The notes under the pieces were generated by a model. That model was given only the letters and a program-made list of their open reading frames with translations, did no database searches and had not been told where the DNA came from. Of a stretch of 45,239 nucleotides of DNA, positions 24,058-32,359 are shown one piece after another (position 1 is the stretch's first letter; each line of letters opens with the position of its first letter). Source of the stretch: CAYSEW01 sp964430245 (GTDB lineage: Bacteria > Bacteroidota > Bacteroidia > Flavobacteriales_D > Parvicellaceae); the NCBI GenBank assembly GCA_964430245.1, contig CAYSEW010000024.1, positions 1 through 45,239 on the forward strand. Direction: 5' to 3'. A program made the translations under genes and the position numbers.

Positions 24058-24768
24058 ATGAAAAAAATACTTTTACTAAGTTTTTTTATTCCGATTATAT
24101 TGGCATGTTCTAGTGTTTCAACTTTTTCTTTTAATAAAATTGAGACAGTTGCAATTTCCTCATCTAATTATATAAATTTAGGAGATTCAATAGATTTAAT
24201 GGTGATAATGGCTGCCTTTGACTCAACGGAAAATATAAAAATAAGATATTGGGAAGATGATACGAGCTATATTTCTCCTGGCAATCCATATAAACCATAT
24301 TCTAAAGTAATACATGCAGATAGGGACCTAACTAATATGAAAACTTTCACTGGAGCTATTGGAGAGCGGCTTAAATTTACTGGTGGTGTAGGAGATCATA
24401 TTGTAGTTGGAGAAATTGCTGTTAAAGAAAAAGGAGTTGAAAAATGGAAGCCATGGAAATATAAGTATACTGTTGGAGTGCCTTTTGGTCTAATTCAAGC
24501 CGTTGAAACGCAAGTGCTATATAAAGATTGGGATAATAAAATCTTTATTTCTGCACAAGGCTATAATCACGAAAAGATATCTGTACAGTGTTATGGATGT
24601 AGTATGTCGTATAAGCCAGATAAAGATGGAAATTATATTGTAAATGTTACAAGAGGAGATGAAGCTTTTGTCACATTGTCTGTAACAGATGATTTTGGAA
24701 AAAAAATAGATCTGTGTAAACAAAGATTTAGAATTTTAGATAAAGGAGAAAGTCCTATTGATTTTTAA
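24058..24768 (+). CDS. Lipoprotein with a GldM/PorM C-terminal-like region
   Basis: 236 residues. MKKILLLSFFIPIILACSS is a lipoprotein signal peptide with acylated Cys17. The mature part resembles the periplasmic arm of GldM/PorM, the T9SS/gliding motor protein. A strand region ending GVGDHIVVGEIAVKEKG is followed by YKYTVGVPFGLIQAVETQVLYKDWDNKIFISAQGYN, matching the GldM pattern Y-x-V-G-x-P...MNVLYxGVDNPVxISxxG. A GNYIVNV strand and the final CKQRFRIL, where GldM reads FRVKxIPDP, follow. The protein stops there, so the last GldM domain is missing, and there is no N-terminal motor helix. It lies between era and der (15 and 9 nt), an odd place for a surface protein. Function unknown. It may be an accessory or decoy of the T9SS arm. 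Confidence 0.65.
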   Translation: MKKILLLSFFIPIILACSSVSTFSFNKIETVAISSSNYINLGDSIDLMVIMAAFDSTENIKIRYWEDDTSYISPGNPYKPYSKVIHADRDLTNMKTFTGAIGERLKFTGGVGDHIVVGEIAVKEKGVEKWKPWKYKYTVGVPFGLIQAVETQVLYKDWDNKIFISAQGYNHEKISVQCYGCSMSYKPDKDGNYIVNVTRGDEAFVTLSVTDDFGKKIDLCKQRFRILDKGESPIDF

Positions 24769-24777
24769 TATATATAA

Positions 24778-26082
24778 ATGGGAAACATAGTAGCTATAGT
24801 AGGAAGACCCAATGTGGGTAAGTCAACGCTTTTTAACCGATTGGTTGGTAGAAGAAAAGCCATTGTGCAGGAGACTAGTGGAGTCACTAGAGACAGGCAT
24901 TATGGGAAGTCGGAATGGAATGGCAGGGAATTCTCTGTGATAGACACAGGTGGATATGTTTCGGGTTCGGATGACATTTTCGAAGGTGAGATTCGTAAGC
25001 AGGTAGAAATTGCTATTGATGAAGCCAATGCTATCCTTTTTGTAGTGGATGTAGAAACAGGGGTTACTGATTTGGACCAGGCTGTTGCAAATATGCTTAG
25101 AAGAACAGATACGCCTGTGCTGGTAGTTTCCAATAAGGTCGATAATAATGAACGTCAGAACGATGTTTTTGAATTTTACAATTTTGGATTGGAGGAGGTG
25201 TATGGTATTAGTGCGATCAATGGTTCTGGTACAGGAGAATTATTGGATGCATTGGTGACCAAATTCAAAGATGATGAAGCTGTTTCAGATTCAGAGTTAC
25301 CCAGAATTGCAATTGTAGGTAAGCCTAATGTAGGTAAGTCGTCATTGACCAATGCATTATTAGGTTTGGATAGAAATATTGTAACAGATATTTCTGGTAC
25401 TACCAGAGATTCTATAGATACTCGTTACAATGCTTTTGGGTTTGATATGACCCTGGTGGATACTGCAGGTATTCGTAAAAAAAGCAAGGTCCATGAGGAT
25501 ATTGAGTTTTATTCGGTAATGAGGGCGATTAGGACCATTGAGGACTGTGATGTTTGTCTTTTAATGATTGATGCTAACGATGGTATTCAGAATCAGGAGA
25601 TGAGTATTTTTTCGGTAATTGAAAAAAATAAAAAAGGAGTGGTTCTTTTAGTGAACAAATGGGATTTGGTGGATAAAGAATCCAATTCTACCAAAAAATA
25701 TGAAGAGGAGATCAGAGAACGAATGGCCCCTTTTACAGACCTTCCGATCATCTTTATTTCTGCTTTAAATAAGCAAAGAATTCATAAGGCATTGGAAGCA
25801 GCTATGGTTGTTTTTAAGAATAGGACACAAAAGATCTCAACTTCTAAGCTGAACGATGTAATGCAGGAAGTGATTCAGAGAAATCCACCTCCCTCACATA
25901 AAGGGAAGTATGTTAAGATCAAGTTCGTAACACAGTTGCCTACTCACTCTCCATCTTTTGCATTTTTCTGTAATTTACCTCAATATGTAAAAGATCCTTA
26001 CAAAAGATACTTGGAGAATAAATTACGTGAAGCTTTTGATCTAACAGGTGTGCCGATCAGAATATTTTTTAGAAAGAAATAA
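24778..26082 (+). CDS. der: Ribosome-associated GTPase Der (EngA)
   Basis: 434 residues with two tandem GTPase domains, unique to Der. Domain 1 has GRPNVGKSTLFNRL (8-21), DTGGY and NKVD. Domain 2 has GKPNVGKSSL (about 181-190), DTAGI and NKWD. A C-terminal KH-like domain (about 350-434) ends PIRIFFRKK. Der is needed for 50S subunit maturation. It is the third gene of the era cluster. A short inverted repeat follows at 26085-26107, whose T-run serves the opposite strand. Confidence 0.97.
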   Translation: MGNIVAIVGRPNVGKSTLFNRLVGRRKAIVQETSGVTRDRHYGKSEWNGREFSVIDTGGYVSGSDDIFEGEIRKQVEIAIDEANAILFVVDVETGVTDLDQAVANMLRRTDTPVLVVSNKVDNNERQNDVFEFYNFGLEEVYGISAINGSGTGELLDALVTKFKDDEAVSDSELPRIAIVGKPNVGKSSLTNALLGLDRNIVTDISGTTRDSIDTRYNAFGFDMTLVDTAGIRKKSKVHEDIEFYSVMRAIRTIEDCDVCLLMIDANDGIQNQEMSIFSVIEKNKKGVVLLVNKWDLVDKESNSTKKYEEEIRERMAPFTDLPIIFISALNKQRIHKALEAAMVVFKNRTQKISTSKLNDVMQEVIQRNPPPSHKGKYVKIKFVTQLPTHSPSFAFFCNLPQYVKDPYKRYLENKLREAFDLTGVPIRIFFRKK

Positions 26083-26083
26083 A

Positions 26084-26107
26084 AAAAGACCTCTAAAAGA
26101 GGCCTTT
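26084..26107 (-). terminator. Intrinsic terminator of metK
   Basis: On the minus strand, AAAGGCCTCT and AGAGGTCTTT pair over 10 positions (one G-U pair) around a TTT loop and run into seven Ts. It lies just past the metK stop. On the plus strand the hairpin lacks a T-run, so it is less efficient for der. Confidence 0.8.
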
Positions 26108-26112
26108 GAAAA

Positions 26113-27384
26113 TTAATTAGCAGCTACTGCTTCTAAGCTAAAAACAGCTTTGACTTTTTCAACATAATTTAGCTCTTCCCATGGAAATAGCTTCACCTTT
26201 ACTTGTTTTGTCTCTCCTGAGCCATTAGTAAATTCTTTTTCTACTATTTCACATTTTCTACCCATATGACCGTATGCGGCAGTTTCAGAATAGATAGGAG
26301 AACGTAAATTAAACCTTGTTTCAATAGCATAAGGACGCATGTCAAATACCTGTTCTAGTTTTCGAGCTACTTCACCATCAGAAAGGTTCACTTTAGAGGT
26401 TCCATAGGTGTCTATGTAAAGACCCATTGGTTGAGCAACACCAATTGCATAAGCAACTTGTACTAGTACTTCATCACATAAACCTGCAGCAACAATGTTT
26501 TTAGCAATATGTCTTGTAGCATAAGCAGCAGACCTATCTACTTTACTAGGATCTTTTCCAGAAAAAGCGCCTCCACCATGAGCACCTTTTCCTCCATAGG
26601 TGTCTACAATAATCTTACGTCCAGTAAGTCCAGTATCTCCATGAGGTCCTCCAATTATGAATACTCCTGTTGGGTTTATATGATAAGTAATTCCATCATT
26701 AAAAAGAGATTGTATGTGCTCAGGTAATTTATTTTTAACTCTTGGAATAAGAATATTGATCACATCATCTTTGATCTTTTGTAACATGTTCTCTTCAGAA
26801 TCGAAATCATCGTGTTGAGTAGATACTACAATAGCATCTATTCTAATTGGTTTGTTGTTGTCGGAATACTCAATGGTAACCTGAGATTTTGAATCAGGTC
26901 TTAAGTAAGTGATCTCTGAATTTTCTCTTCTTAGAGCAGCTAATTCTTTTAGTAAAATATGAGATATTTCTAAAGGAAGTGGCATATAGCTGTCAGTCTC
27001 GTTGGTAGCATAGCCGAACATCATTCCCTGGTCTCCAGCTCCTTGCTCTTCTTTGTTTGCCCTTTCAACGCCCTGGTTAATATCAGGAGATTGTTCGTGG
27101 ATAGCGGAAAATACACCACAGGAATTTCCATCGAACATGTATTCACTTTTAGTATAACCGATCTTATTGATTACGTTTCTGGCGATTTTTTGAACATCCA
27201 AATAGGTTTTTGATTTCACCTCCCCGGCAAGGACAACCTGACCAGTTGTAACTAAGGTTTCACAAGCTACTTTTGATTCTGGATCAAAAGCAAGAAAATT
27301 GTCTATTAAGGCGTCTGAAATCTGGTCAGCAACTTTGTCTGGATGACCTTCAGAAACAGACTCCGATGTAAATAAATATGGCAT
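26113..27384 (-). CDS. metK: S-adenosylmethionine synthetase
   Basis: 423 residues, the full family length. It makes S-adenosylmethionine from methionine and ATP. Motifs: TSESVSEGHPDKVADQISDA at residues 6-25 (methionine/ATP site), the flexible loop region QSPDINQGV, GAGDQGMMFGYA and GGAFSGKDPSKVDRSAAY. The start at 27384 matches the family (MPYLFTSE). It is monocistronic, with a terminator just downstream and a probable SAM-II-type riboswitch in its leader, which would give feedback control by its own product. Confidence 0.97.
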   Translation of the reverse strand: MPYLFTSESVSEGHPDKVADQISDALIDNFLAFDPESKVACETLVTTGQVVLAGEVKSKTYLDVQKIARNVINKIGYTKSEYMFDGNSCGVFSAIHEQSPDINQGVERANKEEQGAGDQGMMFGYATNETDSYMPLPLEISHILLKELAALRRENSEITYLRPDSKSQVTIEYSDNNKPIRIDAIVVSTQHDDFDSEENMLQKIKDDVINILIPRVKNKLPEHIQSLFNDGITYHINPTGVFIIGGPHGDTGLTGRKIIVDTYGGKGAHGGGAFSGKDPSKVDRSAAYATRHIAKNIVAAGLCDEVLVQVAYAIGVAQPMGLYIDTYGTSKVNLSDGEVARKLEQVFDMRPYAIETRFNLRSPIYSETAAYGHMGRKCEIVEKEFTNGSGETKQVKVKLFPWEELNYVEKVKAVFSLEAVAAN

Positions 27385-27441
27385 AGTTAAAATTTAATTC
27401 TTTAATATAATGGGGGAGAATGCGAATGCAAGAAAACTAAT

Positions 27442-27485
27442 TTTAGCTTTTTTATTGTGGTTGCAAGCAGTCAAATCATTCCACC
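27442..27485 (-). promoter_or_regulatory. Probable SAM-II-type riboswitch in the metK leader
   Basis: Read on the minus strand, the leader contains GGTGG, then ATGATTTGACTG, CTTGCAA, CCAC, AATAAA and AAGCTAAA. This follows the SAM-II aptamer core in order: P1 5' strand, GAUUUnA loop, UUGCAA, P1 3' strand, AUAAA, AGCUAAA pseudoknot strand. P1 here is GTGG/CCAC (27484-27481 with 27460-27457) instead of the usual G-C-rich arm, so conserved loops and covarying stem both fit. A -7 box candidate TAATTTTG (27503-27496) lies just upstream, placing the start of transcription almost at the aptamer. The aptamer ends 57 nt before the ATG, and no terminator hairpin is seen between them. Confidence 0.8.
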
Positions 27486-27495
27486 AAATCGGATG

Positions 27496-27503
27496 CAAAA
27501 TTA
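27496..27503 (-). promoter_or_regulatory. -7 promoter element of metK
   Basis: TAATTTTG on the minus strand fits TAnnTTTG. It is 112 nt upstream of the metK ATG and about 10 nt upstream of the riboswitch P1 stem. No clear TTTG is present 19-20 nt upstream. Confidence 0.5.
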
Positions 27504-27526
27504 AAAAAATGATTTATAATAAAAGA

Positions 27527-28234
27527 TTATTGAGTTAATTTTTTGAAGATATCTTCCATGTTCGCCTTTTTATTCCCTTTTTTAATAGATTCTACAGAGT
27601 CATCGGCAACGAGCTTTCCTTCATTGATAATGATTACCCTATCACACATAGATTCAACTTCTTGCATGATATGAGTGGATAAGAGTACAGTTTTATCCTT
27701 CCCGAAATTTTTGATCAACTCTCTGATCTCGATGATTTGATTTGGGTCTAAACCACTAGTGGGTTCATCTAATATAAGCACCTCAGGATCGTGTATCATA
27801 GCTTGAGCAAGTCCTACTCTTTGTTTATATCCTTTAGATAAAGTCCCAATTTTTTTATGCTGTTCATTTTGAAGACCTACCATTTCAATCATTTCTTTGA
27901 TACGTTCTTTTTTATTGTTGATTTTATGTAATGATGCAATAAAGTTTAAAAACTCTTTAACATACATGTCATAATACAAAGGGTTGCTTTCAGGTAAATA
28001 ACCTACTTTCTTTTTAACTTTTAAATCATCATTGGAAACATCGAATCCACATACTGTGACAGTTCCTTTTGTCGGAGGAATAAAACAGGAGATTATTTTC
28101 ATAGTTGTGCTTTTTCCAGCACCATTTGGACCTAAGAAACCAACGATCTCTCCACTTTTTATTTCAAATGAAATATCATCTACAGCAATTTGCTTTTTAT
28201 ATTGTTTGGTAATGTTTTTTACAGAAAGAGACAT
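27527..28234 (-). CDS. ABC transporter ATP-binding protein, short GldA-like
   Basis: 235 residues, one ATP-binding cassette. Walker A GPNGAGKST (35-43), Q-loop region YLPESNPLYYDMYVKEFL, signature LSKGYKQRVGLA (132-143), Walker B VLILDEPTSGLDPNQ (152-166) and the switch STHIMQEVE (186-194). The strings YLPESNPLYYDMYVKE and LDPNQIIEIR are very close to GldA, the gliding-associated ABC ATPase of Flavobacteriia. GldA is about 300 residues. Here the segment between SIKKG and MEDIFKKLT is short, as if a C-terminal accessory subdomain of some 60 residues were absent while the final helix is kept. No GldF/GldG-type permease gene is in the window. It is divergent from rsgA. Confidence 0.85.
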   Translation of the reverse strand: MSLSVKNITKQYKKQIAVDDISFEIKSGEIVGFLGPNGAGKSTTMKIISCFIPPTKGTVTVCGFDVSNDDLKVKKKVGYLPESNPLYYDMYVKEFLNFIASLHKINNKKERIKEMIEMVGLQNEQHKKIGTLSKGYKQRVGLAQAMIHDPEVLILDEPTSGLDPNQIIEIRELIKNFGKDKTVLLSTHIMQEVESMCDRVIIINEGKLVADDSVESIKKGNKKANMEDIFKKLTQ

Positions 28235-28335
28235 GTTATAGGTTCAAAATATACTACGAAAATAACTTTCTGATTGGAATATTTTAATTTTAACTACTAT
28301 AATGATTAACAGGAAACTGTTTTTACCTTTAACCA

Positions 28336-29280
28336 ATGAATTTAAAAGAAGGGTTAGTTTATCGATCTACTGGAAGCTGGTACACAGTTAAGCTGAAGGA
28401 TGGTGGTTTTGTAGAATCCAGGATCAAAGGTAAATTCAGGACTAAAGGAATAAGAACTACTAATCCTGTTGCGGTTGGTGATATAGTGATGATTGATGTT
28501 GATAAGGAAAATAAGGGTGTTATTCATCAAATAGAACCAAGAAAGAATTATATGATCAGGAAATCGGTTAATCTTTCAAAAGAAGCACATGTAATTGCTG
28601 CTAATCTTGATCTATGTGTGCTGATTACAACATTGATAAATCCTGTTACTTCAACAGGTTTTATTGATAGATTTACAGTGACAGCTCAAGCCTATGATAT
28701 TCCACTTTTAATTGTTTTTAATAAAATTGACCTCTACACAGATGAAGATTTACAAAAGCTTGATTCTTTGATTATATCCTATGAAAATGCTGGATGTTCT
28801 TGTGTAAAAACAAGCGCTTTAAATAAAGATGGAGTTGAAGATCTTAAGGTGTTAATAAAGGGTAAAGTTTCACTTTTTTCTGGGCATAGTGGCTCCGGTA
28901 AATCTTCTTTGATAAATGCCATAGATAGTAAACTTGAGCTTAAAGTGGGTGAGATCTCAGATTCTCATTTAAAGGGGAAGCATACTACTACTTTTGCTGA
29001 GATGTATGAACTAAATAATGACACTAAGATCATCGATTCGCCTGGGATAAAAGGTTTTGGGCTGATTGACCTTGAAAAAGAAGAGTTGTCGAATTTTTTT
29101 CCAGAAATGTTCTCGTTATTAAAAGATTGTAAATTCCATAATTGTAAGCATATTAACGAACCTGGTTGTGCTGTAATAAAGGCAGTTAGCTCAGCTAAAA
29201 TTCCTGAGTTCAGGTATTTAAGCTACTTAGCTATGTATCATGATGATGGAGAAGAAAACTACAGAACTACTAATTATTAA
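28336..29280 (+). CDS. rsgA: Ribosome small subunit-dependent GTPase RsgA
   Basis: 314 residues. The order is an OB-fold N-terminal domain (1-70), then a circularly permuted GTPase in which NKID (G4) precedes GHSGSGKSSLIN (G1) and DSPGIKGFG (G3). This permutation is diagnostic. The C-terminal zinc knuckle is CKFHNCKHINEPGC. RsgA checks 30S subunit maturation. It begins a plus-strand operon with dtd and a MazG-like gene (gaps of 5 nt and a 1-nt overlap). Confidence 0.97.
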   Translation: MNLKEGLVYRSTGSWYTVKLKDGGFVESRIKGKFRTKGIRTTNPVAVGDIVMIDVDKENKGVIHQIEPRKNYMIRKSVNLSKEAHVIAANLDLCVLITTLINPVTSTGFIDRFTVTAQAYDIPLLIVFNKIDLYTDEDLQKLDSLIISYENAGCSCVKTSALNKDGVEDLKVLIKGKVSLFSGHSGSGKSSLINAIDSKLELKVGEISDSHLKGKHTTTFAEMYELNNDTKIIDSPGIKGFGLIDLEKEELSNFFPEMFSLLKDCKFHNCKHINEPGCAVIKAVSSAKIPEFRYLSYLAMYHDDGEENYRTTNY

Positions 29281-29285
29281 GTAAA

Positions 29286-29738
29286 ATGAGAATAGTAATT
29301 CAAAGAGTGCTTCATGCTAATGTTAAGGTGGATAATGAGATAGTTGGAAAAATTAATAATGGTCTTTTGGTGTTTTTAGGAGTTGCTGAAGGAGATGCAG
29401 AAGAGGATGTAAATTGGTTAGCTAAAAAGCTGATTAATTTACGTGTATTTAATGATGAAGATGGGAAAATGAATTTATCGGTTAATGACATTGCTGGTGA
29501 ATTATTAATTGTAAGCCAGTTTACTTTACATGCTTCTACTAAAAAAGGCAATCGCCCATCATTTATAAAATCGGCTGACCCAAAAACAGGAGAAAAGCTA
29601 TATAATTATTTTATCGAGCACCTTATAAAAGGATATCAATTAAAGGTGGCTACTGGTGTATTTGGCGCTATGATGGAAATTGAGCTTTTAAATGATGGTC
29701 CAGTTACAATAATAATGGATTCAAAAAATAAAGAATAA
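29286..29738 (+). CDS. dtd: D-aminoacyl-tRNA deacylase
   Basis: 150 residues, the exact family size. It removes D-amino acids (and glycine) wrongly attached to tRNA. The start MRIVIQRVLHANVKV, the catalytic SQFTLHASTKKGNRPSF (about 77-93) and the C-terminal cis-Gly-Pro loop LLNDGPVTI are all present. It is encoded 5 nt after rsgA. Confidence 0.96.
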   Translation: MRIVIQRVLHANVKVDNEIVGKINNGLLVFLGVAEGDAEEDVNWLAKKLINLRVFNDEDGKMNLSVNDIAGELLIVSQFTLHASTKKGNRPSFIKSADPKTGEKLYNYFIEHLIKGYQLKVATGVFGAMMEIELLNDGPVTIIMDSKNKE

Positions 29739-30067
29739 TGACAATTGAACAAGCACAACAAAAAGTAGATCAATGGGTGAATGAATATGGTGTTCGTTAT
29801 TTTAATGAATTAACCAACATGGCCATATTAACTGAGGAAGTAGGGGAGGTGGCTAGAATTATATGTCGAAGATATGGAGAGCAAAGTGAAAAAGCAGCTG
29901 ATCAGAATAAAGACCTTGGAGAAGAATTGGCAGATGTATTGTTCGTGTTATTGTGTTTGGCTAATCAAACAGGTATTGATCTGGAAAAGGCATTGGAGAA
30001 AAACTTGGTTAAAAAAACAGAAAGGGATAATAAAAGACATATCAATAACCCTAAGCTTAAGGACTAA
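29738..30067 (+). CDS. MazG-like nucleotide pyrophosphohydrolase
   Basis: 109 residues, a single MazG-fold helical domain. The metal-binding acidic pairs LTEEVGEVARI (31-41) and GEELADVLF (about 65-73) match the ExxE...ExxD pattern of the all-alpha NTP pyrophosphatases, which hydrolyse NTPs or modified nucleotides to NMPs. The ATG shares one base with the dtd stop codon (TAATG), so the genes are translationally coupled. The end overlaps the convergent hydrolase gene by 11 nt. Confidence 0.9.
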   Translation: MTIEQAQQKVDQWVNEYGVRYFNELTNMAILTEEVGEVARIICRRYGEQSEKAADQNKDLGEELADVLFVLLCLANQTGIDLEKALEKNLVKKTERDNKRHINNPKLKD

Positions 30068-30932
30068 GAGTCTCTAACCATCTTTTTAATTCATTCCAGT
30101 AAAGGCTATTGTCTGGATTGGTTTCCCATAAAGCAGAAGAGCCATGCATTCCGTCATTGATAGGTTGGTAAAAATAATATTGATCTTTAGGTATACTATC
30201 TAATAAGTTTCCAGTTTGTTGTATCTCATGATTAGCACAAGTAATAAATAATGGCTGAGCCAATCCAATGATAGAATCGTGAAGAGAAATATTTTTTAAA
30301 TATTCTCCTGGGCTAAAACAAGAAACTGCTTTGATCTTTTCATTATTCTTTGCAATAAGTAAAATAAGTGATGCGGAATAAGAGCTACCTAAACAGACAA
30401 TAGGCTTATTGTCATTTAGCTGATAGGCAAAATTAATACCCGATTCAATATCAGGAATAGCATCTATGTAGTCTGTTCGTAGATTTTTATTTTTTGCTGT
30501 TTTAGCAGTGTGATTGATTACTCCATTTTTTTTATCACCACTTCTTAAGTCAATAGCTATAGAGGCATATCCTTCTTGAGCAAGGATCTTAGCTGTTTCA
30601 TTGAATTCCCCACGGCTAGAATTGGCCTGATGGCATAATAAAATTATTTCCTTGTAATTTTCTGGAATAGTTATGTCGGCTACTATAGGAATGCTATCTA
30701 TAGAAAGTATGGTGTCTATTGTGTTTTCCCATATAATAAGATCATGATCTGTATGGAGATACTTAGAGCCGAATTTTCCACCAGGTTGGTGATCGGTATT
30801 GAGCTGCTCTTCATTGTTACTATGACAGGACAAGAGCAAAAATGCAATAGTTGATATGTAAATAATTTTATTCAATTCTAAAGTTGGTATTATTAAATGA
30901 CGAGTAAAAAACAGTTTTATTGCTTTTCCCAT
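30057..30932 (-). CDS. Alpha/beta-hydrolase lipoprotein (dienelactone hydrolase-like)
   Basis: 291 residues in the longest frame. A lipoprotein signal ends FLLLSC (Cys36). A TTG at 30875 would give the classic short signal MNKIIYISTIAFLLLSC and may be the true start, because the ATG at 30932 overlaps the upstream gene. The mature part is an alpha/beta hydrolase: ILLCHQANSSRGEF (oxyanion region), AIDLRSGD, the nucleophile elbow GSSYSAS, an acidic strand region and DGMHGSS with the catalytic His. The elbow ends in Ser instead of Gly. The likely role is an esterase or lactonase in the outer membrane or periplasm. It is co-transcribed with the secreted gene upstream (16-nt overlap). Confidence 0.8.
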   Translation of the reverse strand: MGKAIKLFFTRHLIIPTLELNKIIYISTIAFLLLSCHSNNEEQLNTDHQPGGKFGSKYLHTDHDLIIWENTIDTILSIDSIPIVADITIPENYKEIILLCHQANSSRGEFNETAKILAQEGYASIAIDLRSGDKKNGVINHTAKTAKNKNLRTDYIDAIPDIESGINFAYQLNDNKPIVCLGSSYSASLILLIAKNNEKIKAVSCFSPGEYLKNISLHDSIIGLAQPLFITCANHEIQQTGNLLDSIPKDQYYFYQPINDGMHGSSALWETNPDNSLYWNELKRWLETLSP

Positions 30933-31315
30933 TTAATTAAATAAGAAGTTTGGATTATTTTTTGAGTGTTCAATTCTAACTCTTCCATTATCAGTTCTTG
31001 GTTACTGTCCTTATTTTCTTTGAATGAAAGTCTATAAGTGTTGGGTTGTTCTTCAATAATAAGCAAGTTGTTTTTGATTTTATATTTGCCAATTAAAGTG
31101 TTATTCTTTAATACTCCATGCCCTTTATTGTCTTTAGTCTTAGCGAATAAAAGTTGATCGTCTGTAAATTCGAAATAAGTAATGACACCTCCTTGGAATA
31201 TCTTGTTATCTATACGCTTTACTTCCCAGCAGCCATAAAGCTCCTTTTGATTGATTGATTGACCAAATAAAGATAGAGATGAGTTAAGTAGCAAAAAAGT
31301 AAGGAGTACCCTCAT
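30917..31315 (-). CDS. Small secreted protein, lipocalin-like, unknown function
   Basis: 132 residues. MRVLLTFLLLNSSLSLFG-QS is a cleavable signal peptide. The mature protein has beta-strand-rich sequence with LYGCWEVKRID near its start, a W-x-[VL] opening common to small lipocalin-like and META-like beta-barrels, and no catalytic motif. It precedes and overlaps the hydrolase lipoprotein gene, suggesting a shared periplasmic role. Family not firmly recognised. Confidence 0.6.
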   Translation of the reverse strand: MRVLLTFLLLNSSLSLFGQSINQKELYGCWEVKRIDNKIFQGGVITYFEFTDDQLLFAKTKDNKGHGVLKNNTLIGKYKIKNNLLIIEEQPNTYRLSFKENKDSNQELIMEELELNTQKIIQTSYLIKWEKQ

Positions 31316-31391
31316 TGTGTAAGTTTTTGGTGAATTTAGCCATTTCTTTTAAGATTAGATTTTAGTATTTGTTAATTTAACTGAAAATAAC

Positions 31392-32138
31392 ATGATCATG
31401 AACTTACATTTAAAAAGGTATTTAGTGACTTTTCCAGTTTTGGCTATTTTAATGTTTTTTGTTTTAAATTTCATAGCAGCTATTTTGTATCCTGGATGCA
31501 CTAAAGAGGTCATCAACTATCAATCGGATCATTACTCTTTTACGCATAACTTTTTAAGTGGATTGGGATCTATGCAAACCAATACGGATAATGCAAATAC
31601 AGCCATTGAGCGATTAGATAATACGCCTTCAATGCTGTTGTTTAATACTTCATTGGTTATTATTGGAATTTCAGTTTTAATGTTCTATTTCTATTTCCAT
31701 AGGTTATTTGTTTTTATTGAGGATGATGAACGTTCCATAAAATTGGCCAGATACGCAAAACCCTTTGGGATGCTAGCGGGTGTTTTTTATGCTGGAGTGG
31801 GATTGGTGCCACACGATCTTCATTTTGGATGGCATGTGTTTTTTGCGCATGGAGCATTTTCAGTTTTACTTGTTGTTTGCTCTTTACATGCATTGGCGGT
31901 TTACCGTTCAAGTAAATTAAACAATGGGTATGCGCTTGGTTATGTATTGTTCTGCGTGTTTTTAGCCGCTTATTTATGTATTATATTTTTAGGTCCTGAA
32001 ATAGGACCAAATAGGCATTATTCTGAAAACGATCTTATTTTGCAAGTAGTAGCTCAGAAAACAATTGTACTAACTTTTATATGCTCCATTTTAATTCAGA
32101 TCCAAGGAATAAGAAAAGTGCTTTTTAGAATTACTTAA
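31392..32138 (+). CDS. DUF998-like integral membrane protein
   Basis: 248 residues with about six membrane segments (near 10-32, 82-104, 122-140, 147-167, 180-200, 221-240). The first loop carries YSFTHNFLSGLGSMQT, where DUF998-type proteins have a D/N-x-x-S-x-L-G motif after helix 1. Later GPEIGPNRHYSEN resembles the second loop. Biochemical function is unknown. Two in-frame ATGs (31392 and 31398) are equally possible. The gene stands alone, followed by an A-rich repeat region. Confidence 0.6.
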   Translation: MIMNLHLKRYLVTFPVLAILMFFVLNFIAAILYPGCTKEVINYQSDHYSFTHNFLSGLGSMQTNTDNANTAIERLDNTPSMLLFNTSLVIIGISVLMFYFYFHRLFVFIEDDERSIKLARYAKPFGMLAGVFYAGVGLVPHDLHFGWHVFFAHGAFSVLLVVCSLHALAVYRSSKLNNGYALGYVLFCVFLAAYLCIIFLGPEIGPNRHYSENDLILQVVAQKTIVLTFICSILIQIQGIRKVLFRIT

Positions 32139-32359
32139 AAAAGCATCATTTTTATTAAAAAATGCTTAAAAACCATCAAAAAAGCCCTAAAAAGACATTT
32201 TTTTTGGCAAAAAATGAATAAAAAATCAATCGTTAATTTGAAAGTTGATGATTTCGATTAGTATTCTACCCTTTTATTTAAAAAAACAGTAAAAAGTGAG
32301 TTTAATTAGCTAAAAAGGGTCAAAAAATGACAAAAAACGCCTAAAAATCACATTTTTAA
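32137..32359. repeat. A-rich repeat block downstream of the LRR gene
   Basis: About 220 bp without a gene, dense in short words AAAAA-N-G. It contains AAAAGCATCATTTTT (from 32139), the 17-mer AAAAACAGTAAAAAGTG (32282-32298) and CAAAAAATGAC (32321-32331), all of which recur on the other side of the LRR gene at 34724-34871. A hairpin AAGCAT...ATGCTT (32141-32167) with a T-rich minus-strand exit may stop LRR-gene transcription. Confidence 0.6.
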
